Positions 50,341 through 58,784 of a DNA stretch of 58,806 nt are shown in pieces; the stretch's first letter is position 1, and every line of letters starts with the position of its first letter. A model generated the notes under the pieces. That model did not search any database. It saw only the letters and a list, made by a program, of their open reading frames with translations, and was not told the DNA's origin. A program made the position numbers and the translations under genes. Source of the stretch: JAISST01 sp050434145 (lineage in GTDB: Bacteria; Fusobacteriota; Fusobacteriia; Fusobacteriales; Fusobacteriaceae); assembly GCF_050434145.1 (NCBI RefSeq), contig NZ_JBNPVX010000017.1, positions 1 to 58,806 of the forward strand. The letters are read 5' to 3'.

Positions 50341-51857
50341 TGGTGTATATCTTAGCTTTTTGCTTATTTATATTTCTAGTGTCATTTGGAATTTTATATC
50401 GAATTAAGAAAAAAAATGCTAATTTGATTATAAATTTATTAAGAGAGTTGAGGAATGGAAAGGAATCAGAAAAAATTCCAAAGTTTCTTTTTGAAGAATA
50501 TAATCAAACATTAGATAAGATAAAAGAGCAAAAAACTAAAATTGAAAAATCAACTGAAGAATTAAAAGAGTACAAAAAAGAATTAGAATTGACATATAAT
50601 GCTTTACTAATCAAGTCTACTCAATTGGAAAACAGTAATCATATGCTTGAACGCAAGATTGAGAATTTATCTAATCTTAATTCAATATCAAGAGCTGCTC
50701 TTTCTGTCCTGAAAGTAGAGAAAATCATCAATATTATTATTGATGCATATTTTGTATTGACAGGTGTAAAACGAATTTCATTGTATTTATGGGAGAATGG
50801 GACATTAATAAATAAAAAAAGAAAAGGAGGCATTAAGTTTGATGGTGAAGTTTCTTTTTCGATGAATGAAATCAAGAATTTTGCCAGGAAGGATTATCAA
50901 AAAATATATGCAGATTTATCAAAAGGTTTTTATGTAAATAGTGAAGAGATTGTAATGACATATCCACTTAATGTGAAGGGAAAGGAACTAGGAGTTTTTT
51001 ATATTATTGAAGACAAAAATAAACTGAGTTATATTGATGAAGAAACTATTTCTGCATTAGTAATTCAGATTTCTATTGCTATTAATAATGCTCAAATATA
51101 TAGAGATTTGCTGATTAAAGAACGTATATCACAAGAATTGGAGGTTGCTGCCAAGATTCAAAGGCAAATTATACCTAAAGATATTGACAAAATATGTGGA
51201 TTAGAAATAGCAAATTATTTTGAACCTGCTAAAGAAATTGGTGGAGATTATTATGATTATACCATTCTAGATGATAATTCTTTTAGTCTTACTATTGCAG
51301 ATGTAAGTGGTAAAGGAGTTCCTGCTGCATTTTTATTGGCTTTAGGTCGTTCTATATTAAAAACACTGACTATTATTGGAGATGGTAAACCTGAAGATGA
51401 GTTAAATAAATTAAATAGAATTATTTTTCCTGATCTTTCTGAAGATATGTTTATCACCATGTTTCACAGCAAATATCTTCGAGATGAAAGAACATTGTAT
51501 TATTCTAATGCTGGGCATAATCCCATTATCATTTATCGTGCTAATACTGATGAAATAGAGTTACACAATGTAAAAGGGGTTGCCATTGGTTTTATAGAAG
51601 ATTATAAATATAAATCTGGACAATTGAAATTGTATAAAGGGGATCTTGTTCTCTTCTATACAGATGGACTTACTGAAGCAACTAACGTCGAAAATAAACT
51701 TTTTGGGATAGAAAATGTCAAAAATATTATGAATAAAAATAAAGAAAAAAGTGCTATTGAAGTAAAAAATGAGATTTTGCAGAGTGTCAAATCTTTTCAA
51801 GGGGATGCTGAGCAAGAAGATGATCTTACTTTTGTAGTCTTAAAAGTAATCGAATGA
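50340..51857 (+). CDS. Membrane-anchored GAF-SpoIIE (PP2C) phosphatase
   Basis: A 505-residue signalling protein. One N-terminal membrane helix (YILAFCLFIFLVSFGILY) is followed by a coiled coil (about residues 40-110, repeated Lys/Glu/Leu) and a GAF-like domain (about 110-250). The PP2C-SIG domain (about 265-503) has QRQIIPKDIDK, PAKEIGGDYYDY, IADVSGKGVPAAFLLALGRS, YYSNAGHNPIIIY, LFYTDGLTEATN and QEDDLTFVVL, so all metal-binding Asp positions are present. RsbU/SpoIIE relatives dephosphorylate anti-sigma antagonists (STAS proteins). No STAS or anti-sigma kinase gene is nearby, so the target lies elsewhere. Confidence 0.92.
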   Translation: MVYILAFCLFIFLVSFGILYRIKKKNANLIINLLRELRNGKESEKIPKFLFEEYNQTLDKIKEQKTKIEKSTEELKEYKKELELTYNALLIKSTQLENSNHMLERKIENLSNLNSISRAALSVLKVEKIINIIIDAYFVLTGVKRISLYLWENGTLINKKRKGGIKFDGEVSFSMNEIKNFARKDYQKIYADLSKGFYVNSEEIVMTYPLNVKGKELGVFYIIEDKNKLSYIDEETISALVIQISIAINNAQIYRDLLIKERISQELEVAAKIQRQIIPKDIDKICGLEIANYFEPAKEIGGDYYDYTILDDNSFSLTIADVSGKGVPAAFLLALGRSILKTLTIIGDGKPEDELNKLNRIIFPDLSEDMFITMFHSKYLRDERTLYYSNAGHNPIIIYRANTDEIELHNVKGVAIGFIEDYKYKSGQLKLYKGDLVLFYTDGLTEATNVENKLFGIENVKNIMNKNKEKSAIEVKNEILQSVKSFQGDAEQEDDLTFVVLKVIE

Positions 51858-51900
51858 TTTTGTAATTAAATAAACTTTATAAAGTAAGGAGATTTTTAAA

Positions 51901-52818
51901 ATGGGTGAACGTTTAAACATAGGTGGACAAGCTGTAATCGAAGGTGTAATGATGCGAAGTCAAGACTATATTGCTACAGCAGTTAGAAAACCTTCTGGCG
52001 AAATAGTATACAGAAGATCAAAACTTTCAAGCAAAATAAGTAAAATAGGTAAAATTCCTTTTCTTAGAGGTTCAATTTCATTATTTGAAGCATTGGTAAC
52101 TGGTATTAAAGAATTAACTTTTTCTGCCAATGAAGCAGAAGAAGAAGGAGAAGAACTCAGCCAAAATCAAGCTATATTGACAACAATTTTTTCATTATTA
52201 CTTGGCATTGGATTATTTATAGTAGTTCCTTCTATATTAAGTGGGATATTATTCAAGAATAATAAACTTTTCTCTAATTTATTTGAAGCATTCTTGAGAT
52301 TGTTTTTTTTCATATTTTATATATGGGTAATTACATTTTCTAATGATGTAAAAAGAGTTTATGAGTACCATGGGGCAGAGCACAAATCTATAGCAGCATA
52401 TGAGCATTTTGCTGATCTAAAGCCAGAAACAGCAAAAAGATATACAAAATTACATCCTAGATGTGGAACAAGCTTTCTTTTGACTGTTATGCTTATTGCA
52501 ATAGTTGTCTTTTCCATAGTGGATGTTTTTGTCCCTACACCAGAGACTCAGATATTTAGAATTTTGCAAAGAGTTGGTCTAAGAGTGTGTTTGATGCCAC
52601 TTATTGCTGGGATTTCTTATGAATTACAAAGATACAGTAGCAAGCATTTGAATAATAAATTTATCAAGTTTTTAGTAGCTCCTGGTCTAGCCCTTCAAAA
52701 GATCACGACAAGAGAACCTGATCTTGAGCAATTAGAAGTTGCTATTGTTGCTATCAAAGCTGCTTTAGGGGAAGAAATAGATAATGCACGTGAAATTATA
52801 AAAGAACAAAAGAGTTGA
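51901..52818 (+). CDS. YqhQ-like DUF1385 membrane protein
   Basis: A 305-residue protein of the DUF1385 family. The N-terminal signature is NIGGQAVIEGVMMRSQDYIA. Four or so membrane segments follow (LTTIFSLLLGIGLFIVVPSI and LRLFFFIFYIWVITFS among them). The conserved YHGAEHKSIAAYE and LHPRCGTSFLLTVM lie between them. The biochemical function is not established for the family. RBS AAGGAG before ATG 51901. It lies 43 bases after the phosphatase and 37 before an EamA transporter. Confidence 0.9.
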   Translation: MGERLNIGGQAVIEGVMMRSQDYIATAVRKPSGEIVYRRSKLSSKISKIGKIPFLRGSISLFEALVTGIKELTFSANEAEEEGEELSQNQAILTTIFSLLLGIGLFIVVPSILSGILFKNNKLFSNLFEAFLRLFFFIFYIWVITFSNDVKRVYEYHGAEHKSIAAYEHFADLKPETAKRYTKLHPRCGTSFLLTVMLIAIVVFSIVDVFVPTPETQIFRILQRVGLRVCLMPLIAGISYELQRYSSKHLNNKFIKFLVAPGLALQKITTREPDLEQLEVAIVAIKAALGEEIDNAREIIKEQKS

Positions 52819-52855
52819 TAATTTACTTTATAATACTTATTAAATGAGGTAGAAT

Positions 52856-53755
52856 ATGGATAAAAAAATTTCTAAATTTAAAAATAATGCAAAATATAAA
52901 GGTATTATGCTTATAATTTTATCTGCTTTCTTTTTTTCAATGACCAATACTTTTGTAAAATTAGCAGGTGATTTACCATCTGTCCAAAAGAGCTTCTTTC
53001 GAAATTTTGTAGCTGCAATTATTTCTCTTGTTGTTATTCTAAAAAATAATGAATCTCTAAAAGTTGATAAAAAGAATATGAAATTTCTCTTTATTAGAGC
53101 TGTGTTAGGTACAATTGGAATTTTATGTAATTTTTATGCACTTGACCATCTTTTAATGCCAGATGCTACCATATTGAATAAAATGTCTCCATTTTTTACT
53201 TTGATTGCATGTTGGGTTGTTTTGAAAGAAAAGCTAAGTCCTGTACAAGTTGTAGCTATTATTATTGCCTTTATTGGTAGTTTATTTGTAATAAAACCAA
53301 GTTTTTCAAATATATTAATTGTTCCATCTATTATAGGGTTCTGTGGTGGGTTGGCATCTGGTACTGGCTTTTCATTTGTACGACTCTTGGGAAAACGAGG
53401 TGTAAAAGGAATTATTATTGTCTTCTTTTTCTCTGCTTTTTCATGTTTACTGACCTTACCATATATAATTCTTAATTATCATCCAATGTCAATAAAGCAA
53501 GTTATAATTTTACTTTTTACTGGACTTGCTGCTGCTGGTGGACAGTTTTCTATAACTACTGCATATTACTATGCACCTGCCAGAGAAATATCTGTATATG
53601 ATTATTTTCAAATAATTTTTGCAGCTATAATTAGTTTTGTTATTTTTCATCAAGTACCAGATAAATATAGTTGGATTGGATATGGAATAATTTTTCTTAT
53701 GGCATTCTTGATGTTTGTTTATAATAAGGATATCGAAAATAAAAAAAAATGTTAA
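52856..53755 (+). CDS. EamA/DMT-family transporter (second copy)
   Basis: A 299-residue membrane protein with about ten helices in two EamA repeats. Typical stretches are GIMLIILSAFFFSMTNTFVK, SFFRNFVAAIISLVVIL, FIRAVLGTIGILCNFYALDH and VQVVAIIIAFIGSLFVIKPS. Its closest look-alikes by eye are S-adenosylmethionine/drug-metabolite carriers (RhaT/SAM type), but the substrate cannot be named. RBS TGAGGT before ATG 52856. An inverted repeat, TTAAATGT with ACATTTAA (about 53752-53776), spans the stop region. Confidence 0.9.
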   Translation: MDKKISKFKNNAKYKGIMLIILSAFFFSMTNTFVKLAGDLPSVQKSFFRNFVAAIISLVVILKNNESLKVDKKNMKFLFIRAVLGTIGILCNFYALDHLLMPDATILNKMSPFFTLIACWVVLKEKLSPVQVVAIIIAFIGSLFVIKPSFSNILIVPSIIGFCGGLASGTGFSFVRLLGKRGVKGIIIVFFFSAFSCLLTLPYIILNYHPMSIKQVIILLFTGLAAAGGQFSITTAYYYAPAREISVYDYFQIIFAAIISFVIFHQVPDKYSWIGYGIIFLMAFLMFVYNKDIENKKKC

Positions 53756-53773
53756 ATGTCTAAAAAAACATTT

Positions 53774-53821
53774 AAATTTCACTAAAGTGAATTTGACATA
53801 TTTTATATAGGATGTTAGTAT
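53774..53821 (+). promoter_or_regulatory. Palindromic operator and promoter of the Rrf2 gene
   Basis: AAATTTCACT, AA, AGTGAATTT forms a near-perfect palindrome (53774-53794) that overlaps the -35 TTGACA (53793-53798). A 17-base spacer and TAGTAT (53816-53821) complete a promoter. Its position suits autoregulation by the Rrf2-family protein encoded just downstream. Confidence 0.6.
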
Positions 53822-53863
53822 TAAAGTATCGACGCTATTATATTATAAAAAGGATGTGAGATT

Positions 53864-54298
53864 ATGAAGTTAACTAACGAAGTGGAATATGCATTTAGAA
53901 TCATGTTTTATCTTGCTAGTGCTCCTGAAGGGAAGATAATTTCTTCTGTAGAAATTTCTAATGAAGAAAAAGTTCCTCATCTATTCGGGTTGAGAATTTT
54001 GAAAAAGATTGAAAATGCTGGGTTAGTTGAAGTTTTCAAAGGAGCAAAAGGTGGATACAGATTGAAAAAAGATAGTAAGAAAATATCTTTGAAGGATATT
54101 ATTGAGGCTATTGAAGACAAAATAAATATTACAGCAGGAATTGCTAAAAAGGGATATTGTAGTGAGAGATATGAAAAATCTGGTATTCGTAAAATATTAA
54201 CTGGAATAGAAAAGGATTTCTTAAAGAGTCTAAGTAGTGTGAGTCTTTTCGATATAGCTGACAAACAATCAGCAGCCAAAACAAAAAAGAAAAAATAG
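53864..54298 (+). CDS. Rrf2-family transcriptional regulator with a single cysteine
   Basis: A 144-residue regulator. The winged-helix domain starts MKLTNEVEYAFRIMFYLASA and has the recognition segment LFGLRILKKIENAGLVEVFK, then KGGYRLKK, then a helical dimerisation arm. Cluster-binding Rrf2 proteins such as IscR or NsrR have three cysteines in this arm; here only Cys99 (KKGYCSERY) remains, so Fe-S binding in the usual way is unlikely. A thiol switch (as in CymR-type or redox Rrf2 proteins) or metabolite sensing are alternatives. The C-terminus is a Lys-rich tail. A palindrome overlaps its own promoter, and a terminator follows. Confidence 0.9.
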   Translation: MKLTNEVEYAFRIMFYLASAPEGKIISSVEISNEEKVPHLFGLRILKKIENAGLVEVFKGAKGGYRLKKDSKKISLKDIIEAIEDKINITAGIAKKGYCSERYEKSGIRKILTGIEKDFLKSLSSVSLFDIADKQSAAKTKKKK

Positions 54299-54313
54299 TC
54301 CAAAATTATCATT

Positions 54314-54345
54314 AAAATAGTCTGCTGTAATGCAGACTATTTTTT
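54314..54345 (+). terminator. Terminator of the Rrf2 gene
   Basis: AAAATAGTCTGC, loop TGTAAT, GCAGACTATTTT and more T. A twelve-base-pair stem starting 16 bases after the stop. Confidence 0.93.
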
Positions 54346-54403
54346 AGATATAATAGCATTCAAATAATTATATAGAATTTATATGAATCAAAAGAGGTAA
54401 AAT

Positions 54404-55144
54404 ATGAATAACAAAGAAGTAGAAATATTTGATGTTGGTGATTGTATTGAAGGAATATTTGTAGACAGACCAAATAGATTTGTTGCCAATATCAAAATTA
54501 ATAATGAGATTTTTCTCTGTCATGTCCATGATTCAGGAAGAATCAGAGAGTTATTGTATGAAAATAATAAAGTAAAAATTAGAAAAGCTAATAATGCTGA
54601 AAATAGAAAAACACTTTATGATGTTATTTCAGCTAAAGCTGATGATGGTGAAGAAATTCTTATTAATTCTTCTTTGCATCGATACATCTCAGAAAGTATT
54701 TTATCAAATAGAAAAATTTCTCCTTTTGGAAAGATTGAAAGTTTACATCCTGAAGTTAAATATGGAAAAAGTAGAATAGATTTTTTATTAAAGAAAAAAA
54801 AAGATAAAAATAGTGAGGAAAACATATGGGTAGAGGTAAAGGGTGTATCTTTATCTGTGGATAAAACTGCACTTTTTCCTGATGCTCCTAGTGAACGAGC
54901 TACAAAGCATCTTCATGAGTTAATGAAGCTCAAAGAGGCTGGAGATAGATCTGCAGTTCTTTTATTAGTGTTCAGAGAATCAGATTTTTTTAGACCCAAA
55001 TATGAAACTGATCCAAAATTCTCAAAAACTTTTTATGAAGCAGTAAAAAAGGGAGTTGAAATTTATGTAGTGCAATGTTTCATGAAAAATGATAAAATAT
55101 ATTATAGAAATAAAAATATTAAAATTCTGGAGGAAATAAAATGA
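54404..55144 (+). CDS. sfsA: SfsA-family protein
   Basis: A 246-residue protein of the sugar-fermentation-stimulation family. The N-terminal signature is GIFVDRPNRFVANIKIN with CHVHDSGRIRELL. The C-terminal nuclease-like core contains SRIDFLLKKK, EVKGVSLSVD, ALFPDAPSERATKHLHEL and VLLLVFRESDFFRPK. The Asp and Glu-x-Lys pattern resembles a PD-(D/E)XK fold, and E. coli SfsA was described as a DNA-binding protein affecting maltose metabolism. The true activity is unsettled. RBS AGAGGT, ATG 54404. It overlaps der by four bases (ATGA). Confidence 0.93.
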   Translation: MNNKEVEIFDVGDCIEGIFVDRPNRFVANIKINNEIFLCHVHDSGRIRELLYENNKVKIRKANNAENRKTLYDVISAKADDGEEILINSSLHRYISESILSNRKISPFGKIESLHPEVKYGKSRIDFLLKKKKDKNSEENIWVEVKGVSLSVDKTALFPDAPSERATKHLHELMKLKEAGDRSAVLLLVFRESDFFRPKYETDPKFSKTFYEAVKKGVEIYVVQCFMKNDKIYYRNKNIKILEEIK

Positions 55145-56466
55145 AACCTATTGTTGCAATTGTGGGAAGACCAAATGTAGGGAAATCAACTCTTTTTAAC
55201 CACTTGGTAGGTTCTAGGATTGCTATTGTAGATGATACACCTGGAGTAACTCGAGATAGAATGTACAGAGATACTGAATGGAGCGGAAAAGAGTTTGTAT
55301 TGGTAGATACTGGAGGCTTGGAACCGCGTAACAGTGAATTTTTAATGACTAAAATTAAAGAACAGGCTCAAGTGGCTATAAATGAAGCTGATATTATCTT
55401 ATTTGTGGTAGATGGAAGAAATGGTATTAATCCATTAGATGAAGAAATAGCTACTATTCTTAGAAAAACTAACAAGACTGTAATAGTTTGTGTAAATAAA
55501 ATAGATAATTTTGATAAACAGCAAGATGATGTTTATGAATTTTGGGGCTTAGGATTTGATGAGTTAATTCCTATTTCAGCTGCACATAAGAATAACTTAG
55601 GGGATTTGCTTGATGCGGTGGTAAACCATATGGAAAAATTGGAATTTCAACCTGAAGATGACAGCCTTCTTAGAATTGCAATTATTGGGAAACCAAATGC
55701 TGGAAAATCTTCTCTTGTCAATAAGTTTGCTGGTGAGGAAAGGACTATTGTCAGTGATATTGCTGGAACGACTCGAGATGCCATTGATACTAAAATATCA
55801 TACAATGATAAAGAATATATTCTTATTGATACTGCAGGTATTCGTCGTAAATCTAAAATTGAAGAAAGTCTTGAGTATTATTCTGTATTACGTGCAATCA
55901 AAACAATAAAAAGAGCTAATGTGTGCTTTTTATTAATAGATGGCAAAGAAGGATTGACTGAACAAGATAAAAAAATAGCTGGAATTGCTGCTGAGGAAAG
56001 AAAGCCAATTGTAATAGTTGTAAATAAATGGGACTTGATAGAAAAAGAAAATAATACTATGAAAAATTTTAGAGAACAATTGTATGCAGAACTACAATTT
56101 ATTTCTTATGCTCCTATTGAGTTTATCTCAGCACTCACTGGGCAAAGAACCACAAAGTTATTAGAAATAGCCGAATCTATTTATGCTGAATATACAAAAA
56201 GGATTTCAACTGGGATATTAAATACAGTATTAAAAGATGCAGTCTTAATGAATAATCCTCCTACCAGAAAGGGAAGAGTTATTAAGATAAATTATGCTAC
56301 ACAAGTTGCTACTGCCCCACCTAAATTTGTATTATTTTGTAACTATCCTGATCTTATTCATTTCTCTTATTCTAGATATATTGAGAATAAATTTAGAGAA
56401 GCTTTCGGATTTGAAGGAACACCTATTTTCTTATCTTTTGAAAGCAAAAACAGTGATGACAAATAA
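55141..56466 (+). CDS. der: Double-domain ribosome-assembly GTPase Der (EngA)
   Basis: A 441-residue protein with two G domains in tandem and a KH-like C-terminal domain, required for 50S assembly. G domain 1 has VGRPNVGKSTLFN, DTPGVTRD, DTGG and VNKID. G domain 2 starts near residue 178 with IGKPNAGKSSLVNKF, then GTTRDAID, DTAGIRRKSKI and VNKWD. The KH-like end has PPTRKGRVIKINYATQ. RBS GGAGG before ATG 55141, which overlaps the sfsA stop. Confidence 0.97.
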   Translation: MKPIVAIVGRPNVGKSTLFNHLVGSRIAIVDDTPGVTRDRMYRDTEWSGKEFVLVDTGGLEPRNSEFLMTKIKEQAQVAINEADIILFVVDGRNGINPLDEEIATILRKTNKTVIVCVNKIDNFDKQQDDVYEFWGLGFDELIPISAAHKNNLGDLLDAVVNHMEKLEFQPEDDSLLRIAIIGKPNAGKSSLVNKFAGEERTIVSDIAGTTRDAIDTKISYNDKEYILIDTAGIRRKSKIEESLEYYSVLRAIKTIKRANVCFLLIDGKEGLTEQDKKIAGIAAEERKPIVIVVNKWDLIEKENNTMKNFREQLYAELQFISYAPIEFISALTGQRTTKLLEIAESIYAEYTKRISTGILNTVLKDAVLMNNPPTRKGRVIKINYATQVATAPPKFVLFCNYPDLIHFSYSRYIENKFREAFGFEGTPIFLSFESKNSDDK

Positions 56467-56470
56467 AAAC

Positions 56471-56515
56471 AAGGGTCATTCGTGTTTATTTAACATGATG
56501 GCCCTAACTTTTTGA
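56471..56515 (+). terminator. Terminator after der
   Basis: AGGGTCAT pairs with ATGGCCCT, enclosing a further GTGTT/AACAT pairing, followed by AACTTTTTG. It lies between convergent der and pdp. Confidence 0.75.
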
Positions 56516-56573
56516 ATAAATTATTATATGTTGAGAAATTTTAGATATTATTTTCTTTTCAAAATAAAATTTT

Positions 56574-57878
56574 TTATAGATGTAATTCAAGTATTACTTT
56601 TCTTTTTTCTACTTTTTCTTTGGTTATTTTATATGCCTTTTCTAATAAAGATATTGAGTTGTTCAAGTTTTTATCATGATTATATTGGATTACTGCAAGA
56701 AGATCACCTTCTTTTACAATATCTCCTATTTTTTTATTCAATACTATTCCTACTCCATGATCAATCTGATCATCTACAGTATTTCTTCCAGCACCTAAAA
56801 CCATTGCAGCACGTCCTACACTTTCTGCATCCAGTTTTTCTACATATCCATTTTCTGTTGATAGAAGATCAAACTTATGAGTAAACGATGGTAATAAAGA
56901 ATAATCATCTACAATATTAGGATTCCCACCAGTAAATTTTAAGAATTTCTTAAAATGCTCTATAGGAAGCTCTGTTTTAATCATTTCTCTTACTTTATTT
57001 TTCCCTTCTTCGATTGTCTTGACTTTTTCTGACATAATAAGACCTGCAGCTATCAATGTCTCTACTATTTCTCTAAAATCCTCAGGGCCATTACCTTTTA
57101 GCATTTCTATAGCTTCTATTATTTCATTGGAATTTCCCACTGCATTTCCCAAAGGTTGTTCCATGTCAGTTAATATTGAGATAATTTTTCTATTAAATTT
57201 TTTCCCAAGTTGAATCATTGTATCAGATAGTTTTCGAGCATTTTCTATATTTTTCATGAAGGCTCCAGATCCAACTTTTACATCAAGTATTATTCCATCA
57301 CTGAATATTGCTAATTTTTTACTCATAATAGAACTTGCAATAAGCGGAATGCTTTCTACTGTTCCAGTGACATCTCTTAGAGCATATATTTTTTTGTCTA
57401 ATGGGACAATTTTATCAGAATAACTCATTATTCCACTTCCAATAGTGTCTACCATTTTTATCATTTCATCTTTTGTTTGTGGAAATTTAAAATTAGGAAT
57501 TGATTCAAATTTATCCACTGTTCCACCAGTATACCCTAATCCTCTACCAGATAATTTTATTTCACCTATCCCAAAGCAACCAAACAATCCCACTAATGCA
57601 ATAGTAGTCTTATCTCCTACTCCACCTGTGGAATGCTTATCTATCAAAAAGCTCTTATGACTATCTATTCTGATTGTCTCACCACTATTTATCATAGTAT
57701 CAGTAAAATGGAACAATTCATCATTATCTAACCCATTAAAAAATATTGTCATGAGAAAAGCTGACATTTGATAATCTGGAATATTTCCTATTAAATAACT
57801 ATTTAAAAAAAATTTTATTTCACTTTCTGATAATTTTTTTCTGTCTCTTTTTTTTTCTATTATATCTGTGGCCCGCAC
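56574..57878 (-). CDS. pdp: Pyrimidine-nucleoside (thymidine) phosphorylase
   Basis: Phosphorolysis of thymidine/uridine to base and (deoxy)ribose 1-phosphate. The 434-residue length equals the Bacillus Pdp type. Motifs are DKHSTGGVGDKTTIAL (phosphate binding), LSGRGLGYTGGTVDKFE, YALRDVTGTVESIPLIASSI, MSKKLA and LDVKVGSGAFMK. I prefer GTG 57878 as the start: GGAG lies nine bases upstream and the protein then begins RATDIIEKKRD, matching the usual MRxVDII N-terminus. The in-frame ATG 57893 is five codons longer and has no ribosome site. With punA (24966) the organism can salvage both purine and pyrimidine nucleosides. Confidence 0.95.
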   Translation of the reverse strand: MRATDIIEKKRDRKKLSESEIKFFLNSYLIGNIPDYQMSAFLMTIFFNGLDNDELFHFTDTMINSGETIRIDSHKSFLIDKHSTGGVGDKTTIALVGLFGCFGIGEIKLSGRGLGYTGGTVDKFESIPNFKFPQTKDEMIKMVDTIGSGIMSYSDKIVPLDKKIYALRDVTGTVESIPLIASSIMSKKLAIFSDGIILDVKVGSGAFMKNIENARKLSDTMIQLGKKFNRKIISILTDMEQPLGNAVGNSNEIIEAIEMLKGNGPEDFREIVETLIAAGLIMSEKVKTIEEGKNKVREMIKTELPIEHFKKFLKFTGGNPNIVDDYSLLPSFTHKFDLLSTENGYVEKLDAESVGRAAMVLGAGRNTVDDQIDHGVGIVLNKKIGDIVKEGDLLAVIQYNHDKNLNNSISLLEKAYKITKEKVEKRKVILELHL

Positions 57879-57975
57879 TATTATCAACTCCATTTATTTC
57901 TTTTATAGCTATTTTAGCATAAAAAAGACCATCAGAAAACTTTGAATATTTTTCTAATTTGACTCTTTCACAGGA

Positions 57976-58638
57976 CTAAAAAACATTTTTTACAATAGAA
58001 ATTTCTTCTTTAAATGTAGAATGAGTTACTTTTTTCAAATCTACTTTATGAATTTTGAAGAAAAATTGTATAAAAAATCCGATTGTTAATGCATATATAA
58101 ATGTTCCAATTCCAATTGGTCCCCCCAATATATACCCAATTACCATCGCAACTATATCAATAAGATTTTTGATTACCCCTATGGAAATATTTGTTTTTTG
58201 GTGTAGTATTTGCATGAGACCATCTCTTGGTCCACAACCTTTTCCTTGAATAATATACAAAAAAGTACCATAAGAAAATAAAGCTAATCCCAAAAGCATC
58301 ATAATTATTTTTATAAACCAATTGTTATTTAAAATTTTGGGAATAAAGTCAAGATATATTACTATATCAGTAAAAAGTCCAATAAACACCATGTTAGCAA
58401 CAGTTGCAATTCCCAATGTTTGCTTTAATAGGACATTTAGCAATATTATTATTGCACCTGTTACTATACTAGCTTGTCCTATTGTGATATTAATTGTATC
58501 AGAAAACCCAATATGAAATACATCCCATGGCGAAACTCCTATATTGGAATTAATAGTTGTCACTAGTCCAAGAGCACAGAGGAAAAATCCAATCATTAAT
58601 TTCATATATTTTAGTACAAGATCTTTTCTATTTTTCAT
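57976..58638 (-). CDS. YczE/YyaS-like integral membrane protein
   Basis: A 220-residue protein with about five or six membrane helices, of the YczE/YitT-related group. Visible are the N-terminal IGFFLCALGLVTTINSNIGV, then SPWDVFHIGFSDTINITIGQ, the GKGCGPRDGLMQILHQKTNI motif, and GYILGGPIGIGTFIYALTIG. The function is unknown; B. subtilis YczE influences bacillaene/surfactin production. The start is ATG 58638, with a TGGTGA-like ribosome site. An MerR-like dyad lies in its promoter region (58705-58736). Confidence 0.88.
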   Translation of the reverse strand: MKNRKDLVLKYMKLMIGFFLCALGLVTTINSNIGVSPWDVFHIGFSDTINITIGQASIVTGAIIILLNVLLKQTLGIATVANMVFIGLFTDIVIYLDFIPKILNNNWFIKIIMMLLGLALFSYGTFLYIIQGKGCGPRDGLMQILHQKTNISIGVIKNLIDIVAMVIGYILGGPIGIGTFIYALTIGFFIQFFFKIHKVDLKKVTHSTFKEEISIVKNVF

Positions 58639-58704
58639 TTTATCACCAGATTTTTTGACTTATATAGATTCTACATTATAACTTCTATAAAATCTAGTAA
58701 TTTT

Positions 58705-58736
58705 TTTATAATTTACGTTAGTGTAAAATATTTGTA
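58705..58736 (-). promoter_or_regulatory. Possible MerR-type promoter of the YczE-like gene
   Basis: On the minus strand TACAAA, a 20-base spacer and TATAAA. The spacer contains the dyad TTTACACTAACGTAAA (58712-58727), centred between the two hexamers. A long spacer with a dyad between -35 and -10 is the hallmark of promoters activated by MerR-family regulators. No regulator gene is in the window. Confidence 0.5.
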
Positions 58737-58775
58737 GGGAAATTTCAAAAAATAAAAAAGAGAAACACCTTGATA

Positions 58776-58784
58776 TGTTATAAT
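58776..58784 (+). promoter_or_regulatory. Extended -10 element near the window end
   Basis: TG-T-TATAAT on the plus strand, with no clear -35. It probably starts a transcript for a gene beyond the window, divergent from the YczE-like gene. Confidence 0.4.
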
